A stretch of DNA of 64,000 nucleotides from Malania oleifera (GCF_029873635.1 NC_080424.1:241501-305500); one strand, 5' to 3'. Shown: positions 46,071 to 58,741, counted from the first letter of the stretch. Notes: generated from the letters alone by a model not told the origin. Made by a program: numbers and translations.

Positions 46071-47620
46071 TGCTGACACGTCAGACACTACTCTACGAAC
46101 CGACCAATATGTCTTTTCATACTGCTCCACCAAAAGGACTCGTGCAAATCCCGATATGTCTTCGTATTGCTCAGATGTACCATATACAAAGAACGATGTG
46201 CTTCCTCCACAATCGTCCTCCTGATCTCATCGTCGTTTGGAACACACAGCCTGGTCCCAAACCTCAACACACCTCTGTCAGAGATGTTAAAATCTGTAGC
46301 CAATCCCTACTGCACTTTCTCCACGATCTCCACTAACTCTGCATCATTAGCCTGCTCGGCTTTAATATGCTCAAATAAGGTCTGCTGGATCACCAAGCTA
46401 GCAATGAAAGCCTGATGATCACCAAACACCAACTCCATGCCAAGGCTTTCCAGATTTTTCCAGATATGATGCTGATCTACAACCACAGATACTGCCGCAT
46501 ACTCTGACTTCCGACTAAATGCGTTAGCTACCACATTAGCCTTCCTTGGGTGATAACTGATTGTGCAATCGTAGTTCTTAATCAACTCTAGCCACCTCCT
46601 TTGCCTCATATTCAGCTCCTTCTGCGTGAAAGAGTACTTAAGGCTTTTTTGGTCAGTGAAAATCTCACACTGAACACCGTACAGGTAGTGTTGCCAGATC
46701 TTCAATGCATAAACTACAGCAGCCAATTCCAGATCATGTGTAGGGTAATTCTTCTCATGCTCCTTAAGTTTCCGAGAAGCATATGCTACTACCTTACCCA
46801 ATTGCATAAGCACGCATCCCAAACCCTTCAAAGACGCGTTACTATAGATCACAAAAGCATCATTCCCTGAAGGAATGGTCAGTACTAGAGCAGTAGCCAG
46901 ACGGTGCTTCAGCTCAAGAAAGCACTGCTCATAATCACTAGTCCAGTCAAACTTCACCCCCCTTCTTGGTCAATCGTGTCAGAGGTCCAGACAATTTAGA
47001 GAAACCCTCTACGAAGCGACGATAGTAACCTACCAGTCCTAGAAAACTCTGTACCTCCTGCACACTCTTTGGTCTCGTTTAGTCAACCACGGCTTCAATT
47101 TTGCTAGGATCAATGGAAATACCGCCCTTAGACACCACATGGCCTATGAACGCGACCTGATTCAACCAGAATCACACTTCTTTAGCTTAGCATACAACTT
47201 CCTCTCTTGCAGAATTTGTAGCACCAACCTCAGATGCTTTTCATGCTCTTCCAAACTCCTCGAGTATACCAGAATATCAAATTATGAACACCACCGGCGC
47301 ATTGGTTAAACCAAATGGCATAACCAGAAACTCATAGTGGCCGTATCTGGTTCGGAAAGCAGTCTTCGCTACATCCTTAGATCTTAAAAAAGACATGTGT
47401 TCCCTACAGCTGGTCAAAGAGATCATCAATACGAGGCAAAGGATAATGGTTCTTCACCGTCACTTTATTGATCTCACGGTAATCAATGCACATACACATC
47501 GACCCATCCTTCTTCTTCACAAACAAAATTCGAGCTCCCCAGGGCGAAACACTCAGTCAAATAAAACCCTGGTCTAGTAATTCCTACAACTGCTCCTTCA
47601 ACTCTCAAAGTTCTGATGGA
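46071..47620 (-). pseudogene. Element C RT, RNase H and integrase zinc finger
   Basis: Minus strand. The integrase zinc-finger region is at 46085-46305 (RRTIVEEAHRSLYMVH). RNase H is at 46306-46960 ([57 protein letters not shown]). RT occupies about 46961-47620, with visible homology to [11 protein letters not shown]-type and fingers segments. Fossil with several breaks. Confidence 0.82.
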
Positions 47621-48330
47621 GCCATCCGGTACGGAGCTTTAGAGATCGGTGCCTTGCCAAGCAACAACTCTATCGCAAACTCCACCTCACGATCCGGAGG
47701 TAAACAGGGCAAATCATCAGGAAACACATCCAAAAACTCGTTGACTACCTGAATATCCTCGAGTGTCAACTCATCCCGCAGTGGTTCCTTCACGCAAGCT
47801 AGGTACCCCTGACATCCGTCCAATAGTAGCCTCGTCGCTTTTAATGCTGATAGAACCTGTGGCATCGAACGCACACACGATCCTACGAACTCGTACTCCT
47901 GCTCCTTTAGAGGTCTGAACACCACTACTTTCCTATGACAATCAATCACTGCAAAACTGGAGAATAGCCAATCCATCCCTAGTATGACATCAAAACCATA
48001 CATGTCGTATACTACAAGATTCGCTGGTAGCAGTCTCTCCTGAATTACAACTGGGCAGTTTCCTAACATCTTACTACAGATCATTACACTCCCAGTCGGC
48101 ATAGCCATAGACAACCTCTCATCCATCACATAGGTTTCAGCCCCACACAAATTCACAAAACTAGCAGAAATGAATGAATGGGTTGCCCCTGAATCAAATA
48201 AAACGGTAGCTGAATTCCAAAGCAAAGACATGATACCTATCACCACATTCCTAGCGTGTTCCGCATCTGCTGAAGTCAGTGAATATATCCTCGCCGAAGC
48301 CGTGGTTTCTTGGTTGTTCTCGCGAGGCAT
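47605..48330 (-). pseudogene. Element C protease region
   Basis: Open minus-strand stretch with LFDSGATHSFISASF (active site, about 48160-48200), FDVILGMDWLFSSFAVIDC and the protease-RT linker VVNEFLDVFPDDLPCLPPDR. It is the best-preserved part of element C. Confidence 0.85.
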
Positions 48331-49314
48331 CTGATTACTTCCACGATTCTGGCTCTATGTAGGCGTATCTCTCCTCGGTGCCTAAAAGCTCCGTGACATA
48401 TGACCCGGCTTGCCACAGTTGTAGCGGTTACCCAAAAACGGCTGACACTCCCCATCGTGCCATTTACGGCACTTGGCGCATGATACGGAGGATGGATCCC
48501 CCTGATAACTCTACCACTCGGTATTCTACCGATAATTTGAACTGTAGTTCTTCTTCTTTTTCCACTGTCCCTGCCGAGGACCACATTGAGAACCAGAAGA
48601 AACTAGTCTCTTCCTTTGCTCCTACACCACCTCATCGCCCCAAAGGTCGATCTCAACTATGGTGGCTTTATCCACCATGGTAGAGAACTCACGGATCTAC
48701 AGCATCCCTACTAGACGGCGGATGTCTTTCCTCAAACCCCTCTCAAACCTCCTAGCCTTCTCATGCTCATTTAGAACCAAGTACGGCACAAACCGAGATA
48801 ACTCGATAAATTTGGCGGCATACCTCTGCACTGTCAAAGTTCCCTGTGTTAGGCCAGAGAACTCATCGGCCTTCACATCCCGAGTGGAGACTAGAAAGTA
48901 TCTCTCAAAAAATACCTCCTTGAAGTGGCCCCACGTCATACCAGATGGACCAGCTCTCTGCCTCTCAAGCAAACTCACTGCACTCCACCAACGCCCTACC
49001 TCCCTAGTCAACTGGAAGGTAGCGTACAGGACCTTCTGCCTCTCAGTGCAGTGGAGGACTTCCAAAATCCTCTCAGTCTTCTCAACCCAGTCCTCTACCA
49101 CTATCGGATCAGGTCCTCCCGTAAAAGTCGGAGGGTGCATGCTTGTGAACCTATCGATGGTACACCCCACATCAGTAGGAGAGCATTCGCGTCTCCTAAC
49201 ACTCCACCTGATCTCTAGGATAACCTGCCTCGCCAAACCACGAGACAGAGAAGGAGACTCATCGCTCACCGTCTCCTCGGAGCCACTCTCCAAGTTATTA
49301 TCCTTGGGCTCCAT
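48331..49314 (-). pseudogene. Element C gag
   Basis: Minus-strand capsid starting MEPKDNNLESGSEETVSDES, with RFTSMHPPTFTGGPDP, LTREVGRWWSAV, FKEVFFERYF and FIELSRFVPYLVLNE. A zinc-knuckle region follows near 48400-48480. Fossil with a few breaks. Confidence 0.85.
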
Positions 49315-49636
49315 TCTGAAAATAATAGGAATCGGTTAGAATACCTATATCGTACACAGTTAACACAATCAAACACCAAGTCCTGTTAACTACCAGTCCC
49401 ATGGGTCTAGGCCTGTCCCGTCACACTGACATGAATCCATCAATGGTTTGCTGTGATCTTTCTGAAATCGTCATTCCATGAAGGACACAGAACACCGCCA
49501 ATGAGTCATCGTCTAGCAACAACACAACCTCAACCTATATTACCCATTTCCTACATCCTATACTCTGGTATGTACACATCAATACACCTAACCAAGTCTA
49601 CAAGACCTAACAACCTAGTTAGCTCTGATACCAAGT

Positions 49637-50782
49637 TGTCACGCCCCAAACACGCAGATGGGTCCCAGGTGTGAATATAGTAACCTAACATGTCTCTGTA
49701 TCAATTCAAACATACATGATACAATACAGTAAGAGGGTCTGACCGGTGGGGTACACGGATGCCCTATACACATACACATATACATCCATACTCATCAGTT
49801 ACGTAGCGAAAAATGCTTCATTTATCTATATAACATACCATACTAGAGTTTGTACAAATCTAGGATACACGAACCCACACACTACTAAAGTATACAATCC
49901 CATAAATACCATACATACTCCGGGTGTCTACAAAAATCATCAGGACAACCCGGTTACAAAATCTCGTACCTAATCAGGTACTAACAGCAGCTAATGACAC
50001 CCCCGCTTTCGATTGCTAGGATGCTAATTACGGCTACCTGATGGACCTGAAAACATTGTACGTACATTCGGGGTGAGACACCTCTCGGTAAGGATGAAAG
50101 CAGGTTATATTAGTGCGTGGCATACCAGTGTTATTTTATGCAAAACATAACACTATACAATACGATACAGTTCGAAAACATTTCCATACAGTTCCATATA
50201 GTTCCAGTATTTTCACAAATTCATTCCAGTGCATACAATAACCAAAACATACGGTCAGTGTTGTCATACTAATACGTAACTACGCTATGAAACCCAAAGC
50301 TTCACAGTGATTACATTGCCAATACGATGTAGCTCACACTAGTACGCAACTACTCCACGAACCCGAAGCTTCACAGTGATTACATTGCCAATACGATGTA
50401 GCTCACACTAGTATGCAACTACTCCATGAACCTGAAGCTTCACAGTGATTACATTGCCAATACGCAACTACTCCATGAAATCCGAAACTTCACAATGATT
50501 ACATTGCCAATACAGTGTAGCCCACACCCCTTGGTGACCAGCCGGGATACGTAGTGATATTTCACACCCTCGGATATAGAGTCGAACACTCTTATCCATG
50601 GTTTTCACACCAGTACATGGCGCAATGTATGGTAATTAGCCGCCACATAGCTATTTCGCCAAACAAAGCAAAGATGATACCCGAAATCCCTAAATTTTCC
50701 CTAAAACTGTAACTCGAAAATTTCGTATTTTACCTGATAGATTTCCCCAAATAAGTTACCAAAACATACATATGATCGTAGC
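49637..50782 (-). repeat. Element C right LTR (5' LTR), first part
   Basis: TGTCACGCC start, block 1 at 50071-50092, and the 61-bp tandem repeat at 50269-50520 (CTTCACAGTGATTACATTGC core, three to four copies). Interrupted at 50783 by solo LTR D; the rest is 53018-53689. Confidence 0.87.
50269..50520. repeat. 61-bp tandem repeat in LTR C
   Basis: Three full copies and a partial of a unit containing ACTCCATGAACCCGAAGCTT and CACAGTGATTACATTGCCAA. TCAC-A-GTGA gives a short inverted repeat in each. The left LTR has two to three copies at 43197-43381. Confidence 0.85.
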
Positions 50783-53012
50783 TGTAACGACCCTCAATAA
50801 AATATAACATAATAAATAAAGATGGTCAACCCGAACCCGTGGGTAACAGGGATACTTGTCAAACACAGCAGAATTCTACGCAACATTAAACATAAAATCC
50901 AAACATCCATCCATAAAGCATACTACCAGAGCTTTCTACAACATTATGAAACTCTACTTCTATACATCCTCATATACATCAAAATATCTCTAAGGTCAAA
51001 CACAAAATAACTATGACCCTATTACAAAATCTTACCTCCTCACAGGGTAATCTCACTAACTCTATGGCGGCCTTGACCCGCCGGTCTCTCAGGGGCTCCT
51101 GAAAAATTAATTAAGTTTGGGGGTGAGACACTTCTCAATAAGGGAAAATAAACTAAATACAGCTGTGTGGCAACAGGAACATTTAATGCATTTATACATA
51201 TACAGTACATTCATAGATCATAAAAACATTCATCATATCATACTGAATAATCATACATTTTTCATATTTTCTAATAACTCATAACATACATAAAACATCT
51301 GCTATAACTGTAATACTGAAAATACACCCAGGATGAATAGCTAGTTGGTGTCATTTATTACCCCCCATGAGGGGTTGTGCAGCCCGAAGGCAGGACCCGA
51401 CAATGGTTGGCCGACCACTGCAGAATCAAATATGTCTGTAAGTACGATAGGCCCACCACACCCTGGTCCGGACTTCCAGGTGGACGTCCACACTCTACTG
51501 AAAGCCACATCGACTATCCATCTCCCATCCCCTCATGGAATGGTTAGCACTAGTTTGACGTAGATATCTGATCTACACATATAGCTACGGTACCGAGCTT
51601 CTGAACTAAACTAAACTAACATCCGAGTTCTAATAACATATAATACATGATATAATAGCGGCCTCATGCCGAACATACATAAATACGGCCTCGTGCCGAA
51701 AACATAGATACGGCCTCACGCCAAAATCATAAATACAGCCTCGTGCCAATAATATAAATATGGCTTTGTGCCGATAACATAAATACGGCCTTGTGCCGAT
51801 AACATAAATATGGCCCCGTGCCGATAACATAAATATGGCCTCGTGCTGATAACATAAATACGGCCTTGTGCCGATAACATAAATACGGCCTCACGCTAAA
51901 ATCATTTCAGGTATATACATTCTGAAAATAAATCATTCATTATATATATTCGTCAAAATCATCATAACATAACACATCTTTTCATAATACCTGAAAATAT
52001 ACTTTACTCGTAAAATCTTTCATATCATAGTACATTTCACGAAAAATAATATTCATGCCACACATGTGCTGTGTAAAATCGACTTCTAGTTCTAAAATCA
52101 TAATTTTCTAACATCACATACATATATACACGTTTTAACATAATAGCAGTATTTTCCTCAAACATGCTTTAATTCCATAATATTCAAACATTGTACATAT
52201 TTTTAGGAAATCAATTTGCTCATACATGATAATATTTTGCGTGAAAAATAATTGCTTTAGTTTATTCCCTTACCTGGCTACTAAAAAAATCCCTAAAATA
52301 TCCTAGCTTAACCCCCATAGGATTTCCTGATAAATACCCTGAAACTGAAAATTTCTAGTATTAAACATTAGTATTTTCATGCGTACATCATTTACTATAA
52401 CTACCGTAAGACTAAATTTGGCTTAAAAAGTCTTAGCTTAACTCAGGGATGATTTCCAACTTCGTTTTCCCAACGATCCGCTCTAGAAAACTCGTAGAGA
52501 ACTTTGCCAGGATCGTCGTGGTGACTTCAGATTGTCGTGGTGACTTCAAAATGGCCCAAAAATGATGAGAGAAAGAGAGAGAGAGGGTCGAAGAAGAGAG
52601 CGAGAGAGAGGGCCAAAGAGGAGAGAGAGGGAGAAGAGTTGGCTTCTTTTGTAAGTTAAAAATCGAATTTTTCATATTTATAGACAGGGGATTTCGTCGA
52701 CGAGCCGCATCCTTCGTCAACGAATTGTCACTAATTTCGTTGACGAAATTCAGCCTTCGTCGACGAAATTCAGTCGACACCAAAACCCCTCTCGGTATTT
52801 CTTCGTCGACAAAGCCCTATGTTCATCAACGAAATTCTTAAAGCCTTCGTCGACAAAACCCTATGTTCGTCGACGAATCCATGCAATCTTTTAAAATTAT
52901 TTTTATTCCCCAAATGCAATGTCGTCGACGAAGTCTACGGCCTCCTTCTGTTTCTGTTTCTATTTCTCTCCCTCTTAATTATTCAAATTCCATTTTTATT
53001 CGGGTTGTCACA
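50783..53012 (-). mobile_element. Solo LTR D, related to element A's LTR, minus strand
   Basis: 2230-bp solo LTR with perfect 5-bp duplications GTAGC at 50778-50782 and 53013-53017. On the minus strand it begins TGTGACAACCCGAATAAAAA and continues with sequence clearly related to the start of element A's LTR. It keeps the palindrome array (52690-52935), TATA box (near 52672-52683), CT-rich leader (52560-52640), tandem repeat (51655-51905), block 2 (51335-51420) and block 1 (51121-51143). It is the product of LTR-LTR recombination. Confidence 0.9.
51655..51905. repeat. 25-bp tandem repeat with CGGCCTCGTGCCG core
   Basis: About ten copies of a unit like ATACGGCCTCGTGCCGATAA plus CATAA. The core CGGC-CTCGT-GCCG is a perfect 4-bp-stem inverted repeat. 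Confidence 0.88.
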
Positions 53013-53017
53013 GTAGC

Positions 53018-53689
53018 CTACAAGCTTACCGATCCCGATTTCGAAAATAAACCAATATAAACTGAATCCCCTTACCTTAACCCGAATTCCAACTACGAAC
53101 TCTACGGTCCCCAAAACTATGAACTGAGACTCCAAAACCTACAAACCACAGTACAATACATGCTTACAATTCGTACTACTACACATATTTCGAATTAAAA
53201 AGGAAAATCGAGCCTTACCTCGATTTTGTTCCAAAACACGAAACTACTCAAAACAAGATTCCAATCCACTAGAAACATAAAGAATCCTTCCTAGATCCTC
53301 GCAGTAACGTCAGATTTATGAATCCGACGATGAACGGCAAAGAAATCAAGAGAGAGAGTGTGAAGATATTAAGCTAACTTATCTTGGAAGCAACCCTTTT
53401 GGATATTTATAGCCCTTTGACTCGGGTGGATTCGTCAACAAATTGGCGTCCTCGTTGATGAGTCCGCCATTACCTTTGTCGATGAGACGATGGCCTCGTC
53501 GACGAGCCGAGATTTTAAAATTTTCCAAAATCCCTCGGATCTCCTCGTTGACGAGACACTGAATTTCATCGCCGAGAATAGAAGGGACTTCGTCGATGAA
53601 CTCTAGCTTCGTCGACGAAGCTTGACCAAATTACCACTTTACCCCTTTTTCGAATGTTAAATCCATATATCCTGGTTCGGGTTCTTACA
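53018..53689 (-). repeat. Element C right LTR, second part
   Basis: Resumes after solo LTR D at GCCTACAAGCTTACC. It contains the C palindrome array (53425-53615), the TATA box (near 53405) and the LTR end TTCTTACA. Confidence 0.85.
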
Positions 53690-55603
53690 ACCTCCCCTCC
53701 TTACACAAATTTCATCCTCAAAATTTGCAATCTCTCATTATGAACACATTCATACTACCAAATAGATACACACTCTAAAATAAACTGGCGGCCATTTATA
53801 CGCAGTCCCGTTATGATACATACATACTCTAAGAGGAACCAGCGACTATTTATACACAGCCCCATTACGATACATACATACTCTAGAGAAAATGGCAGTC
53901 ATTTATATGCAGCCACGTCATGATACATACATACATTCCCTCGCTTATGGCAGAGGAATACCGTGGTTACATACATACACGGCTTCGAGAGCTTACAATA
54001 CAACATGACTCTCCCAGAGACTAACCACCCAATACTAATATGATAACAGAGTATTACATACATATATACATACCCATACCAACCCTGCTATCCAACTACT
54101 ACTCAGAACAACTGTGGATACTTCCGACGTATTTCCGTTTCCAGTTCCCAAGAAGCTTCCTCAACCTCGTGGTTTCACCACAATACCTTCACTAATGGTA
54201 TACCTTTGGTACGAAGCTTCTAAACTTTACGGCCCAGAACCTGAACAGGTATTTCTTCATACGCTAAAGTATCCTCAATTTCCAACTCATCATAACTATA
54301 ACATGTGATGGATCCAACACGTACCTTCTAAACATGGATACGTGAAACACATCATGGACCCTCGAGAGTGTTGGGGGTAGTGCAACTTTGTAGGCTACAG
54401 GACCCACTCACTCAATAACCTCGAATGGTCCGATGTACCTCGGGCTCAACTTACCCTTCCTACAAAATCTCATCACCCCTTTCATCGGAGCGATACGTAG
54501 AAATACCTTACCCCCCACCTCGAACTCTAACTCACGGCGGCGAACATCTGCGTAACTCTTTTGCTGATTCTGAGCTGATCTAATCCTCTTTTGGATCAAA
54601 CCCACCTTCTTAGACGCCTGCTGTACGAGTTCAAGTCCTAAAACCTGATGTTTACTAACCTTATCCCAATACAAAGGAGATCGACACCTCCGACCATAAA
54701 AATCCTCAAAAGGTGCCATCCCGATACTAGTTTGGAAGCTATTGTTATAAGCAAACTCCACTAGTGGCAAAACTGAATCCAACTACCACCGAAGTCTAAT
54801 ACACAAGCCCGTAACATATCCTCCAAGATCTGTATCGTCCTCTCCGACTATCCATCAGTCTGGGGGTGGACCGTTGTACTGAAAGTAAGCTTCATCCCCA
54901 GTGCTTCCTGCAAGCTATTCCAGAATCGAGAAGTAAACCTTGGATCTTGATCTGAAATAATAGACACCGGTACTCCATGAATTCTCACTATCTCATGCAC
55001 GTACAGGTCCGCTAGCCTACTCAAAGGATAATTAACCTTCGTCGATACAAAGTGAGCAGATTTCATCAACCTTTCCACAATTACCCAAATAGCATTATGC
55101 CAGTGAAGCGCTGGCGGTAATTCAATAACGAAAGTCCATGGAAATGTGCTCCTATTTCCACACCGGAATAGGCAAAAGTTGTAACGGCCCTACTGGCCTT
55201 TGATGTTTCGCTTTCACCAGCTGACACGTTAGAAACTACTCCACGAACCAACCAATATCTTTCTTTATACCGCTCCACCAAAAGGACTCGCACAAATCCT
55301 GATACATCTTCTTATTGCCTAGATGTACCGTATACAAAGAACGATGTGCTTCCTTTAGAATCGTCCTCCTGATCTCATCGTCGTTTGGAACACACAGCCT
55401 AGTCTCAAACCTCAACACACCTCTGTCAGAGATGTTAAAATCCGTAGCCAATACCTGCTCCACCTTCTCCACAATCTCCGCTAACTCTGCATCATTAGCC
55501 TGCGCAGCTTTAATATGCTCAAATAAGGTCGACTAGATCACCAAGCTAGCAATGAAAGCCTGATGATCACCAGACACCAACTCCACACCAAGGCTTTCCA
55601 GAT
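53690..55603 (-). pseudogene. Second, partial C-type interior abutting the C LTR
   Basis: Minus-strand interior running from the purine-tract end through the chromodomain-like region (near 54115), integrase C-terminus and core (54408-55078) and zinc finger (55236-55472), into the RNase H region. It ends abruptly at 55603 in copia sequence. It is close in sequence to 44589-46440, so the array reads LTR-interior-LTR-interior. Fossil with about five breaks. Confidence 0.82.
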
Positions 55604-56638
55604 CACACATTCAAAACTTGGAGAATCAACTTGCTGCAGAAAAGCTACATGACGGAGAATTAGTAGAAGTATTCATCACCAGAATAAAAAATCTATGTGA
55701 TCAGATGGTGGTAGTTGGCATAGCAAAGACCAATAAGGAGTTAGCTCAAAGATGCATTTGAGTTCTACTATCAAAATATGATAGTCTGGTAACTGATCTT
55801 AACACGCAAATTAGAACTCCTGCACTAACCTTTGAGGAATTTTGTGCTTTACTGCTAGAGGAGGAGATGAGGTTAAGAACCAAAGAAAATGAAAGTAGTA
55901 GTGCTTTCACCATGCAGATCAAAAGCAAAGACAATAATGTTAAAAAGAAGAAGGGAAAGAATAGGAAGAAATTTTCTCGTACGTGCTACTACTACAACAA
56001 AAAGGGGCATGCAGCCAAGGATTGCAAAAAACGTATCCACGATGAAAAGAATGGCACGTTGAAGCCTACATGGAATGTCATACAGGTAGCAAATTGTGTT
56101 GAACTAGAATCAAATCTTTTCATGGTTACAAAAGAAATGTACTCAACTGTTCAAACAGTACCAGGAGATTGCTCATGGGTGCTTGACAGTGGAGCTTCCC
56201 AACACATAACCAGCAAAAAGGACTGGTATGGTTCCCTTAAGCCTCTATATGAACCTATGAATGTAATTGTTAGAAATAAGGTAAAGTGTCCAGTAGAGGG
56301 CACTGGATCCATTTCTTTAAAAACCACGAATGGCCAAGGCAAAACTCTTTCAGATGTCCTTTATATTCCTAAAATTAAGAGGAATCTTTTATCTATAGCT
56401 GCTATCACTGACCATGACTATGAAGTACGATTTATGAAAACAAAAGCTGAGATCATTGATAGCAATGGTAGCAGTGTGGGCAAAGGTATTCAAAAGAATA
56501 ACCTATATGAGTTTGTGGCATTTTCCTCAACAACTAGAGATACAACAAGCAGACTTTGGCAAGAAAGGTTTGGACACATCTCTTATGTAGTTTTGAAAGA
56601 GATGTAGAGAAAGGAAATGATGGTTAATCTGCCTGTAG
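55604..56638 (+). pseudogene. SIRE-like copia gag and protease fragment
   Basis: Plus strand: gag end (ENQLAAEKLHDGELVEVFIT, ALTFEEFCALLLEEEMRL), a zinc-knuckle region (YNKKGHAAKDCKK), aspartic protease (SWVLDSGASQHIT near 56176) and GAG-pre-integrase segment (RLWQERFGHISY). The rest of pol is absent and sequence passes directly to an LTR start at 56639. Fossil with a couple of breaks. Confidence 0.85.
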
Positions 56639-56890
56639 TGTTGGCCTTATAAGGCTCAACATTTTGTTTTGATGCTAACAAACAAGTGGAACTTAACATA
56701 TTTGGTTGAGTAATGATATTTCAGGACTCACAAGGATCAAGCATATAAATGCAAGGTCAAGGATCCATTGCAAGCTTATACTTCAAAGAAGGATGATCAT
56801 ATGAAACTTTCAAGATGATATTTTAAAGCTTGAAGAATATGAGAGAAAGCTTAAAATATATTGAAGCTTAAAGAAAAGATTGAGTCTACA
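56639..56890 (+). repeat. SIRE-like LTR fragment
   Basis: Starts TGTTGGCCTTATAAGG and shares GATGCTAACAAACAA and ACTTAACAT with the LTR at 6359. Only the first about 250 bp remain. Its right boundary with gypsy LTR sequence is uncertain by about 15 bp. Confidence 0.75.
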
Positions 56891-58143
56891 CATAGCTACA
56901 ACTGCTGGTCCGATTGCCCTCACCCAAGGGTGCATTCTCCTCACGTAGGCAAATCGAACAAGGCCACCTTACACCTCTCAGCACAGGTGTGGGCGCACAT
57001 GGCCACATAACAAATCTATAGCAACGTTACCGTGCTCACGACACACTGTCCCCAGGGTTCCTAAAGCATATCATGCAATTTAAATAATAGAAATATCATT
57101 TAAAACATCATTTCACATATATTTCTTGTTATTCCGAAAACCCGGTCCACGGCCAAAAATATAGTTTGACATATAGCCATCAAATAAAACTCGGCCCTCA
57201 GCCGTCAAATAATAATCCTAACCCTTGGCCAATCAAACAATACCCGGCCACTGGCCATTAGTTCAAACCTCTATACTTCATAAACAGTTCCAGTACTTTC
57301 ACAAGCATTTCCAGTATTTTTCACAACAATTTCAGTATTTCAAAATCCCAAATCCAAATATACACTAATCCATACAAATTAAATCATCTGCCACATAATT
57401 TTCCACATTTTAACATATCCATATAAATAAACAAGCTTTCCACCGTTCATTTTATTCAAAAATATCATACCATATATCCTACGTTTATAAAACCCATTTT
57501 GAACGGTTGGTTTTCAAAATAGCATTTAAATTCCCAAATGAATAAATAAATAAATATATTAATTTAATCAGTTCAAATTCAATAAAAATCCTGACTTAAC
57601 TTAATCTCCTTACCTGATTCCTGGAAAAAAAAAAAAAAACTGATAACACTCCAGCCTATGCCCCAGGGTTCAAAAACCCCTAAAATAATGAAATTTAAAA
57701 TTAACTATATTATTCATCACAATTCCTAGAGCAACTTTCCCTAAAATTTTCTTAGGTTCTGAATACCCTAAATAACCTAATAAAATCTTAAATTATCAAA
57801 CTTACCCCCGATTTAGGATTGGTACCCCGGAGCTCCAATTCGAAAACTCGCTCCGATTAGACTGTAGAGAATCTCCCCACGAGTCTCCTAGAAATTTTTG
57901 TTCGTTAATGGGGCTTATAGTTTAATATAAATTGAGGTAAGTTTGAGATTTGGCCTTACCTTACCCCAGGAGATATGCCTACGCTGCTCCCATGACATAT
58001 CCGCTCCAGTAGAAATGTCGGTGGCGGCGAGCAAAGCCCAACGGTATTTTCAGATTTTTGGTCTGCCAAATAACGGAGATGAGATGGAGGAGAGTGGGAG
58101 AGAGGGGATGGAGAGGGACGTTGAACAGAGAAAGAAAGAAAGA

Positions 58144-58174
<31 letters not shown>

Positions 58175-58222
58175 AGAAGAAATAATAAATAATAATAATC
58201 AATTTCAAGATCCTTCAGGAAA

Positions 58223-58262
<40 letters not shown>
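56891..58262 (-). repeat. Gypsy LTR fragment
   Basis: Minus-strand LTR piece related to 16884-19194 and 60748-63626: CGGCCACTGGCC repeat units (57165-57260), the passage CTGCTCCCATGACATATCCG, then GAAGAAGAA and (AT)n tracts (58130-58260). Both ends are truncated. Confidence 0.65.
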
Positions 58263-58741
58263 ATTACTACACCCCTGGTGGGGGGTATAGAGGCAACGCC
58301 CCCCGAGATGGTATAGCCTATCCAATGTGAACAGTGAGCACGGTATGTCAAAGACGACCACTAATGTCAAAGTTGGCTACTAATGCCAAAGATAGCTACT
58401 AATTTCAAAGTCAGCCACTAATGTCAAAGTCGGCCATGGTAGGTGAGCTACCACCACCTACCATGGTAGGTGAGCCACCCACCATGGTAGGTGAGCCACC
58501 CATGTGCTTCTTCCATGGACCAGAGGCTATAAATAAGACCCCCCCCCCACTGGAGCACTACACATATCACGACTGCAAGACTGTGTCCTCTTCTATTTTT
58601 CTATTTGTTGTCCTTTCGCCATTGAAGCTCATTTAGTGAGTGCATGGTTGGACAAATTGTTGTAATATGATTGTTGTAATAAAACTTTGTGTTATCTCTT
58701 CAATCATTTCTTCAAAGTAGATCTTGCTGTTGTTATTCTAC
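58263..58741 (+). repeat. Probable short solo LTR
   Basis: About 480 bp between gypsy LTR sequence and resumed element B. It starts TGGTGGGGGGTATAGAGGC and ends TTATTCTACA. Contents: repeats of TAATGTCAAAGTCGGCCA (58358-58438) and of CCACCATGGTAGGTGAG (58434-58505), a TATA box CTATAAATAAG (58528-58538), and AATAAAAC (58678). No target duplication was confirmed. Family not recognised. Confidence 0.5.

Larger units (their letters stand above)
42580..53689 (-). mobile_element. Gypsy element C (Tekay-like chromovirus), minus strand
   Basis: Element with left (3') LTR 42580-44588, interior 44589-49636 and right (5') LTR 49637-53689, the right LTR being split by solo LTR D. The primer-binding site is the minus-strand ACTTGGTATCAGAGC at 49621-49635. 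It is inserted in element B's RT. To its right, more C-type interior continues directly from the LTR end, so no clean target duplication is seen. LTRs differ by roughly 7% in the stretch compared by eye. About ten breaks in coding regions. Confidence 0.88.

Noticed and set aside
51630-51830. Minus-strand open stretch with YRHKA/RPYL-type repeats as a repeat protein
   Set aside because: It is the translation of the 25-bp LTR minisatellite; the unit is not reliably a multiple of three and no gene signals surround it.
57943-58185. Small Lys-rich protein
   Set aside because: Its C-terminus is a GAA/AAG microsatellite, and the rest is gypsy LTR sequence.
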